A model generated the notes under the pieces. The model saw only the letters and a list, made by a program, of their open reading frames with translations. It searched no databases and had not been told where the DNA came from. Position numbers and translations under genes: made by a program. From NCBI GenBank assembly GCA_012295275.1, contig CM022677.1:1916280-1929854 (forward strand): a DNA stretch of 13,575 bases, given 5' to 3'. This document shows, one piece after another, positions 8,576 to 13,575 of the stretch (position 1 is the first letter of the stretch; each line of letters begins with the position of its first letter). This DNA is from Chrysomallon squamiferum. Its lineage: Eukaryota > Mollusca > Gastropoda > Neomphalida > Peltospiridae.

Positions 8576-8971
8576 AGGAAGTTTGCCAGTACAAACTTTG
8601 CTTCACAGACCAATTAGAAAGGGTTCCAGCCAGAAGAGTTGTAATTGCATTTTGCCAAACTGAGTAAAACACAAACAAAGTTTCACTTCTCCAGTGATGA
8701 TCTGACACTGACCTTGTATTTTGAAATTTAACATTTCTAACTTGTTAAACAACTCATGTCATAAGATTATTTCCAGATTGTTTATTCTTTTTTCAAAAAA
8801 CAAATTTCTTTTTGTGCAATGGCAGTCATAAAGTGTATAAATGTTTGTGGAAATATTTTAAAATAAATTACTTTTTTTATGCTCATTCTTTCTGTTGGAA
8901 AAAATATACCTATTACTCAAAGTTTGAATTTCTATTTTATCTGATAAGTGATTTTTTAAAATACTATTTAC
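8576..8971. other. no feature confirmed between gap and helicase exon
   Basis: This should be intron of the minus-strand helicase: the exon ending at 8972 is followed by a GTAAAT donor. A minus-strand frame stays open for about 57 codons from near 8750 into the gap, but it does not resemble the expected RecA2 part of DDX49 and has no clear splice boundary. The rest is AT-rich. Confidence 0.4.
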
Positions 8972-9150
8972 TTGGAAGACTGCTGCCAGAAGAAAGGTTT
9001 ATTGGTAGAAACTTCTTGTAGCTGCTGGATGGTTTCTGTCATTGTGGCACTGAATAACAAAGTCTGACGTTTTGTCGGGATCACTTTAAAAATTTCTTCC
9101 AGTTGAGAACCAAAATTGTCTTCCAACAAACGATCAGCTTCATCCAAAAC
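8972..9150 (-). CDS. DDX49: DEAD-box RNA helicase DDX49, exon with motifs II and III (partial gene)
   Basis: Minus-strand exon from acceptor AATTCAG to donor AA|GTAAAT: 59 codons plus two bases. It carries motif II as VLDEADRLLE and motif III as LLFSATMTET, which couple ATP hydrolysis to RNA unwinding, and ends with TNKPFFW, very like TNQPFFW in vertebrate DDX49. Joined in phase 0 to the exon at 9586-9707 it reads FLVLDEADRLL. DDX49 (yeast Dbp8) is a nucleolar ATP-dependent helicase of ribosome biogenesis; that role comes from the family. The next exons, encoding RecA2 with the HRVGRTAR-type motif VI, are not seen anywhere downstream in the window. They may be hidden in the gap, lie beyond the window, or be lost. 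Confidence 0.93.
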
Positions 9151-9585
9151 CTGAATTAAAATTTGTAATTTTTGACAAATCTGGACTGAAATCTAAATTA
9201 GATTTTAAAAGCACACTATACTGTAATGTACATGAGCTGATATATGTGTGTTTGTTTACTTACCTGCAACATTCAGAGATAATTACATAACCTGTTATTA
9301 TACACACAAATTATATTCATCAAATCAGTTTGGACTAAATGATATTTCTGATGTTAAACAATACCACAAAAAATATATAATCACTAAGAAACATAAAAAT
9401 AAAACATTGAAAATTATGCTTAAAATTTTTAGTTTTTCTATTTATGTATCTACAGGTACTAAAACTTAAACAAATTTCCTAACTGAAGGGAACAATAACA
9501 ACATACAAAACTAAAAAGTACTAAAGAAAAAGAAAAACATAAATAATAAGAAACATTTTCTTTTTTAAGCTAATTTTTTCCTCAC
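9151..9585 (-). other. DDX49 intron, 435 bases
   Basis: GT-AG intron with donor GTGAGG and acceptor AATTCAG. The plus-strand frame at 9248-9469 inside it is AT-rich and shows no gene features. Confidence 0.85.
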
Positions 9586-9707
9586 TAGAAATTTGATTCT
9601 TTTCAGACTGAATGTGTTGCAGCTGCCGATGTGGTCAGCCAGTCTGCCAGGTGTTGAGATGACGATGTGCGGCTTCACTGACAGATCAATGCCTTGCTTC
9701 ACAATGT
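9586..9707 (-). CDS. DDX49: DDX49 exon with motif Ib (TPGR)
   Basis: Minus-strand exon of 122 bases, acceptor TTTGCAG, donor CTA|GTGAGG. Two bases complete an Asp codon begun in the previous exon, followed by 40 codons ending in phase 0. It encodes KPHIVISTPGRLADHI and then NTFSLKRIKFL. TPGRLADH with the following NTFS is characteristic of DDX49 among DEAD-box proteins. TPGR is motif Ib, which contacts the RNA backbone in the RecA1 domain. The open frame continues upstream past TTTGCAG to another AG (TTCAG at about 9730), but only 9707 keeps phase with the exon at 10409-10494 and restores the family sequence (GGLDIV). Confidence 0.94.
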
Positions 9708-10408
9708 CTGCAAACACATCAAACACTCTCTGAATTTTACATTCTGTCAAAACCTTTTCATTAATTCTATTTTCATAAAACACTAAAACAACTACATTGT
9801 CCCATTAGGAAAAAACAATATGCAGTTTCCAGTATATCTGTAGCAATACATTTATTGTGGTCTTTGATAATTACAGGAGCACAGGCCAGAACTAGAAATT
9901 CCAATCTTGTCTTTTTGTTTTGAAACTTTCATAGCAGTGAATAATATATATCTCCATTAACTAATTGATCAAATGTTTCTTTAAAAATTGACTAACTGAT
10001 TAGAAGGCATAGGTAAACTGTATTTTAAAAAATATAACATGTTTATGCTTCCAGAACCTCCTACAGCAATGATATTGATGGAATTCACTGTATTGCAGAG
10101 TTATCTACCTTGCAACAACAGACAAATGAAAACCTGTTGTTTGTTTTTTTAAACTGTACCCTACTGGTGTCCAAACTTTTATTTTTATAATACTATTTTT
10201 ATACATTTTTCATTTACAAATTAAATTTTGTATGATAATACAAATTAGCATAACTGAGCAAGGAAGACCGAATACTTTAAATATAAATATGTGGCAATAT
10301 ACAGAATCTAACACAAGTTTCTTCTGAAATGACTTAATTATTTTGTGACTGTATCTGGAAGTATATGTGTGTAATATGTAAGTTTTAACTGAAAACTCTG
10401 ACACTCAC
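9708..10408 (-). other. DDX49 intron, 701 bases
   Basis: GT-AG intron with donor GTGAGT and acceptor TTTGCAG. AT-rich; no embedded gene or structured repeat recognised. The minus frame at 10210-10404 is intronic. Confidence 0.85.
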
Positions 10409-10494
10409 CTAGACCACCAGTGATGACTGTAACTCTTACACCAATCGGCTTTCCCAGAACACTGAACTGTTCAGCAATCTGGAACGCAAGCTCC
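10409..10494 (-). CDS. DDX49: DDX49 exon with motif Ia and GG motif
   Basis: Minus-strand exon of 86 bases, acceptor ATTCAG, donor CTAG|GTGAGT. The first base completes Arg of motif Ia (LTPTR|EL, split by the intron). The exon then encodes ELAFQIAEQFSVLGKPIG and ends at VITGGL, the conserved GG motif. The QIAEQF.VLGKP pattern matches DDX49 closely, which with the other exons distinguishes it from DDX47, DDX5-like and eIF4A-like helicases. It ends in phase 1, in agreement with the exon at 9586-9707. Confidence 0.94.
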
Positions 10495-10927
10495 CTGAAT
10501 ACAATTAAACATTATAATAACTACAACAACAGTAATAGTACTAGTTTAATAATAATTTTAATTATTTCACTAAACACAATCAAAATAAATGAAATATCAA
10601 CATTCTGCATAAATGAACATTAGAAAACAAAAAAGAATCTACTGTCATCTTCACAAGTACAAAAATGTGAGAAAATATTTAAAGTATTAATGAATATATA
10701 GACCTGTATATTGAAAAGCAAAAGGGTTTCATTAAAAAAAATTAGAGTTCAAATGACTGAATTACATGTCAGTATTTTCATGCAAATTTGCAACAGAAAA
10801 TTATAAATGTGTGGATTTATTTACTGGAAGAATTTTTTTGAACTGATATAAATAACATTTATCTGACAACAAAATATCTCAACTAAAATAAGAATGTATG
10901 TAATTTATTAAAATAGAAAATTCACAC
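10495..10927 (-). other. DDX49 intron, 433 bases
   Basis: GT-AG intron, donor GTGTGA and acceptor ATTCAG. AT-rich, nothing else recognised. The plus frame at 10420-10623 straddles exon and intron antisense and is a shadow. Confidence 0.85.
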
Positions 10928-11051
10928 CTGGTTGGTGTCAGAACAAGAGCGAAAATTCCGTACGGATCCTCTGCAAGTTTCTGTAACATGGGCAGAGCAA
11001 ACGCTGCAGTTTTTCCACTTCCAGTTTTATCACATCCAATACAGTCATCAC
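10928..11051 (-). CDS. DDX49: DDX49 exon with Walker A (motif I)
   Basis: Minus-strand exon of 124 bases, acceptor TTATTCAG, donor CCAG|GTGTGA. Reading: two bases of a split codon, 40 codons, two bases. It encodes [17 protein letters not shown], then [18 protein letters not shown], then LTPT. TGSGKT is the P-loop that binds ATP phosphates. QKL.EDPYGIF is a DDX49 signature. Where DEAD-box proteins almost always have Ala (AKTGSGKT) this copy has Asp, encoded by GAT at 11029-11031; the catalytic Lys and Thr are intact. The upstream exon with the N-terminus and Q motif would end in phase 1; I searched the minus strand to 13575 by eye and did not find it. The first intron therefore probably exceeds 2.5 kb. 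Confidence 0.94.
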
Positions 11052-11520
11052 CTGAATAACAGTGTTTGTTTTATGTTAGTTAAATATCTACACAGCACTG
11101 AAATCAGATTTAATATAAAATTTAAATATGAAATTATTTGATTAGTTGTTATGCATTTTTAAAATACAATACATATAATACTTATTATCACTGTTAAAAT
11201 TATATACTATTTTGTTTCAATATTTTACTTAAGTATATGTGGAAAAATAATAATAACAATAATGTTTGTACAAAAATGAAAAGTAAATAGTTAATTCAGT
11301 TTTAACGTGCATTCTGCTTATGTACAAACTAGAATACACTCAAGAGAACAGACTGTCACTTTTAAATACTAAAGTACTTACACAACTATCTGATTTGAAT
11401 TCTAAAAATAGTAATACAAATTCTGACAATGGTGAAAACAACTTCAGCTTTGATGTAAAGCTCAAGTTCTGAAGTTACACACAAAAGTCAAACTGTTCTG
11501 TTCATATATAAATGACATTA
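11052..11520. other. no gene seen; upstream intron of DDX49
   Basis: AT-rich. A minus-strand segment around 11390-11470 is open and ends at a perfect donor (TTGT|GTAAGT near 11380), but its peptide has none of the Q-motif residues (PTPVQ) expected for the missing first coding exon, so it is not called. Confidence 0.45.
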
Positions 11521-11574
11521 TTACTATTATTATTATTATACACCGAGACAGCATCGTAACAGACATAACTCCAT

Positions 11575-11765
11575 GGCAAAACAGCTGTGGGTTGGAGTTA
11601 AATAATTATATATATTATATACTAGTATTAGTATCATTATCATCATTCATTCTTTGTGAATTAGTTATAGTATAGACTACTAGTACTATATAGCAAAAGC
11701 AGCTGTGAAAGCTCTGAACTATACACATAATACAGTACTCTATACTAGTATACTGTATTATGTAT
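11575..11765. repeat. diverged direct repeat with CAGCTG boxes and an inverted repeat
   Basis: GCAAAACAGCTGTG near 11576 recurs as GCAAAAGCAGCTGTG near 11693; both copies continue with GAGTTAAAT or CTGAACTAT-like sequence and TATACTAGTAT. Within the second copy, CATAATACAGTA (11726-11737) and its exact complement TACTGTATTATG (11751-11762) flank a 13-base spacer, a potential 12-bp stem. Confidence 0.5.
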
Positions 11766-11837
11766 AAACTAAAATGTCAGTATCATATAATTCATTTTCA
11801 TTACAAGTATACAATACATTCGGACATAACGATATAA

Positions 11838-11874
<37 letters not shown>
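11838..11874. repeat. (AAT)n microsatellite
   Basis: About twelve AAT triplets, read directly, leading into A-rich DNA. Confidence 0.9.
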
Positions 11875-11920
11875 TAATAATTAAAAAAATAAAATAAAGA
11901 AATAAAGAAATAAAAATAAA

Positions 11921-12147
11921 CGCCGGCAGTATTGGCTCGCTGACAATTTCACCTTAAACAGTGCACTCACACAAAGAAAAAAACAACAACAAACAAAAAA
12001 AAACAAAAAAAAAAGATAAAAACATGAGGAAAAAAAAAAAAAAAAAAAAAATAAAAAAAAAAAAAAAAAAAAAAATCAAAAAAAAAAAAAAAAAAAATAA
12101 TAAAAGAAAAGAAAAGAAAAATAAAGAAATAAAAAAAGAAAAATAAA
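11921..12147 (+). repeat. repeat fragment with A-rich tail
   Basis: A GC-richer start (CGCCGGCAGTATTGG) is followed by GACAATTTCACCTTAAAC, which matches the 3' part of the repeat modules at 12621 (inverted) and 13109. It then passes into a 170-base A-rich tail with long A runs. The pattern, a short body followed by poly(A), resembles the 3' end of a SINE-type retroposon. The Lys-rich frame at 11961-12146 is translation of the A tail. Confidence 0.5.
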
Positions 12148-12148
12148 G

Positions 12149-12217
12149 CGCTGGCAGTATTCGATCTTGTTGTTCATGTTCATTTACTCAAAGAAAGAAA
12201 GAAAGAAAGAAAGAAAG
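12149..12217 (+). repeat. second diverged repeat fragment with (AAAG)n tail
   Basis: CGCTGGCAGTATTCG at 12149 is a near copy of CGCCGGCAGTATTGG at 11921, 228 bases earlier. The following sequence is more diverged and ends in an AAAG tetranucleotide run (about 12190-12217). Confidence 0.5.
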
Positions 12218-12261
12218 CGCAATGCGTGTGTGTGACTGTGCATCTACGGTACTGTACTATC

Positions 12262-12313
<52 letters not shown>

Positions 12314-12375
12314 TAATAATAATAACTAGTAGTAGTAGCAGCAGTAGTAGTAGTAGTAGTAGTAGTAGCAGTAGC
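12262..12375. repeat. compound (AAT)n-(AGT)n microsatellite
   Basis: About 21 AAT triplets with one C interruption at 12311 change at 12326 into an AGT run with AGC interruptions. It produces the poly-Ile/poly-Ser frame at 12226-12549, which is not a gene. Confidence 0.96.
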
Positions 12376-12443
12376 GGTAATGATAATTATAGAAAGGTTT
12401 CGTACTTATCCTGTGTTCACGAGTCATTTTGCACGAAATTAGC

Positions 12444-12525
12444 ATTATTGCTGTTGTTGTTGTTGGTGGTGGTGGTGGTGGTGGTGGTGCTGCTGCTGCT
12501 GTTGCAGTTGTTGTTGTTGTTGTTA
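12444..12525. repeat. compound (GTT)-(GGT)8-(GCT)4-(GTT) microsatellite
   Basis: Consecutive triplet runs differing only in the middle base: GTT, then eight GGT, four GCT, then GTT with one GCA. Frames on both strands here (poly-Gly/Ala/Val, poly-Pro/Thr) are artefacts. Confidence 0.96.
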
Positions 12526-12620
12526 ACAGCATTTCGTCCTTCGTGGTGATGCACTGTAAAGTGTCACTGTCAATATTTTTTTTTTTTTTTTTTTTTCTTA
12601 ATTTTTGTTGTAGTGTTTAA

Positions 12621-12655
12621 GGCGAAATTGACATCGGTAGCAAGTACCGAGACCC
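12621..12655 (+). repeat. left copy of a 35-bp inverted repeat
   Basis: Matches the reverse complement of 13109-13143 at 30 of 35 positions, counted by eye; GACATCGGTAG and CCGAGACCC are exact. It is preceded by TTAA (12617-12620), while the right copy is followed by TTAA (13144-13147). This could be the terminal repeat of a TTAA-targeting MITE-like element, or two retroposon copies in opposite orientation. Confidence 0.8.
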
Positions 12656-12730
12656 AGTTTTCTAACGTTCGTCTCACCGTTGCCATGGGAACCGATCTCG
12701 GCTCAGCTCCGTTCGGCTACACTCGGGTAG

Positions 12731-12760
12731 GGTCGGATCGGGTCAGGTCGGGTCAGGTCG
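12731..12760 (+). repeat. three-copy 10-bp tandem repeat GGTCAGGTCG
   Basis: One diverged unit (GGTCGGATCG) followed by two perfect GGTCAGGTCG units, inside the CpG-rich body of the 12573-12812 element. Confidence 0.9.
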
Positions 12761-12778
12761 ACTGCACTCCACTCGGCG

Positions 12779-12810
12779 GACGAGAGAAAAGGAAAAAAGC
12801 CGTCCACTGC
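12779..12810 (+). repeat. direct repeat module, copy 1
   Basis: GACGAGAGAAAAGG, AAAAAAGC, then CGTCCACTG, followed by ATT/GTT triplets. Matches 13254-13300 in the same orientation, but lacks a 14-base segment (CGCCGGGTTTCATC) present there. Confidence 0.85.
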
Positions 12811-12842
12811 CTATTATTATTACTGTTGTTGTTGTTGTTTTA

Positions 12843-12889
<47 letters not shown>
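12811..12889. repeat. ATT/GTT/ATT compound microsatellite
   Basis: Short ATT run, GTT run, then about fifteen ATT triplets, read directly. Confidence 0.95.
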
Positions 12890-13102
12890 CCTCTTAAGTT
12901 CATTAGTCACTATTTTGGATAAAGGATGAAAATTCTGTGAATAAGCAATGTGAGAATTCAGCTCAAAGAAAAAGATTTTTACTTATAAAAGTTGAACTTA
13001 ATAAAAACGTAGCTGATGCTCTATAATGGACCCAGTGTAATTTATACATTCCAGGTTTACTGGTACCAGCCTTTCCTAGTAATAAAGTATAACAATATTT
13101 TC
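12890..13102. other. no gene seen between repeat modules
   Basis: About 210 bases of AT-rich unique-looking sequence between the two inverted repeat copies. Stops occur in all frames; no homology or regulatory motif recognised. Confidence 0.45.
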
Positions 13103-13250
13103 AAAAGTGGGTCTCGGAACTCACTACCGATGTCAATATCACCTTAAAGACTGCAGAAAAAAAAAAAAAATAAAAAAATAAACAATAAATAAATAAAGAA
13201 AGAAAGAAAGAAATATTAAGAAAAAAAAATAATTTGAAAAAAAAAATAAA
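13103..13250 (+). repeat. right inverted-repeat copy with A-rich tail
   Basis: CAAAAGTGGGTCTCGG through CTACCGATG to CACCTTAAAGACTGCAG, followed by about 100 bases of A-rich DNA with AAAT and AAAG runs. Homology to 12573-12655 (inverted) extends past the TTAA into CTGCA/CTACA and the A-rich tail, which favours poly(A)-tailed repeat copies over a simple TTAA-flanked DNA element. Confidence 0.6.
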
Positions 13251-13253
13251 TAT

Positions 13254-13300
13254 GACGAGAGAAAAGGAAAAAAGCCGCCGGGTTTCATCCGTCCACTGTC
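13254..13300 (+). repeat. direct repeat module, copy 2
   Basis: Same orientation as 12779-12810, with 24 identical bases (13254-13277), an extra segment at about 13276-13289, then the shared CGTCCACTG. As in copy 1, it is followed immediately by ATT and GTT triplets. Confidence 0.85.
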
Positions 13301-13521
13301 AATTATTATTGTTGTTGTTGTTGTTGTTGTTATTGTTGTTGCTGCTGTTGTTTTTATTATCATTATCATCATCATCATTATGATTATTATTATTGTTATT
13401 ATTATTATTATTATTATTATTCTCATCCTTATTATTATTATTAATAGTTTTTGTTTGTTAGTTTGTATGTTTGTTTGTTTGTTTGTTTGTTTGTTTATTT
13501 ATTTATTTACTTACTTATTTT
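13301..13521. repeat. compound triplet and tetranucleotide microsatellites
   Basis: ATT, GTT, GCT, ATC and ATT runs to about 13444, then TTTG, TTTA and TTAC runs (13449-13521). The minus-strand poly-Ile/Thr frame at 13139-13426 is an artefact of these repeats. Confidence 0.93.
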
Positions 13522-13575
13522 CTAAATGACTAAAAAAATAAATAAAATAAATGAAAAGGAAACATTGAAATTGAA

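Larger units (their letters stand above)
12573..12812 (-). repeat. possible SINE-like element, GC-rich body with poly(A) tail
   Basis: Read on the minus strand: GGCAGTGGACGG, a pyrimidine-rich stretch ending TCTCTCGTC, a CpG-rich body, the module GGGTCTCGG...CTACCGATG (12621-12655), CCTTAAACACTACA, and a 21-base A run (T run 12576-12596 on plus). The body is strikingly GC-rich for this window. Parts recur at 13103-13160 and 13254-13300, so it is repetitive rather than a unique promoter island. No clear tRNA-type A and B boxes were confirmed. Confidence 0.45.

Noticed and set aside
8576-8750. Minus-strand open frame of about 57 codons next to the gap
   Set aside because: Considered as the next DDX49 exon, but the sequence does not match the expected segment (no YLLVPE-like or FTNTC-like motif) and no convincing splice boundary was found.
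11380-11470. Minus-strand open segment ending at a perfect GTAAGT donor, considered as the missing first DDX49 exon
   Set aside because: It lacks the Q-motif residues (PTPVQ) and any resemblance to the DDX49 N-terminus.
12680-12730. tRNA-like A box (TAGCCGAACGG, minus strand) in the CpG-rich element
   Set aside because: No matching B box (GGTTCGANTCC type) at a suitable distance, so a tRNA-derived SINE promoter is not supported.
12226-12843. Frames with poly-Ile, poly-Ser, poly-Gly/Ala, and the 76-codon frame at 12613-12843
   Set aside because: Translations of microsatellites and of the CpG-rich repeat body; no protein features and composition explained by repeats.
12617-13147. A clean TTAA-flanked MITE with 35-bp terminal inverted repeats
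   Set aside because: Not accepted as the only reading, because similarity between copies continues beyond TTAA into CTGCA/CTACA and A-rich tails, as expected for poly(A)-tailed retroposon copies.

Overview
The window looks like nuclear DNA of an invertebrate animal. It is strongly AT-rich, genes are split by GT-AG introns of a few hundred bases, there are many perfect ATT, AGT, GTT, AAAG and TTTG microsatellites, and there is a 2.6 kb minisatellite. No prokaryotic features are seen. A lophotrochozoan such as a mollusc would fit, but nothing in the sequence proves a species. There is a 200-N assembly gap at 8376-8575.

Layout. 1-700: possible promoter and non-coding first exon of a plus-strand gene. 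692-2975: probable intron or intergenic DNA, with ATT/AGT microsatellites and a tight E-box/CRE cluster near 1694-1740. 2976-5589: plus-strand multi-exon gene, reconstructed here from splice sites and reading phase; its product is not recognised. About 5713-8375: minisatellite of roughly 110 units of 24 bp. 8376-8575: gap. 8972-11051: four minus-strand exons of a DEAD-box RNA helicase that matches DDX49 (Dbp8 family, ribosome biogenesis) motif by motif and in order. 11052-13575: no gene recognised; A-rich DNA, compound triplet repeats, poly(A)-tailed repeat fragments and a CpG-rich island.

The two genes point towards each other, with the minisatellite and gap between them. The helicase is incomplete in the window. 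Its Q-motif exon would lie upstream (higher coordinates) and was not found. The whole RecA2 half should lie downstream, where only the array, the gap and the opposite-strand gene are seen. Most long open frames elsewhere are by-products of repeats (the 24-bp unit is stop-free in two plus frames; triplet repeats give poly-Ile or poly-Ser) and are not genes.

I see no defence system, mobile-element enzyme, CRISPR array, tRNA or rRNA. The points most worth a second look are the hairpin-bearing minisatellite, the unrecognised plus-strand gene with two possible 3' ends, the Ala-to-Asp change in the helicase Walker A motif, and the mosaic of direct and inverted repeat modules at 12573-13300.
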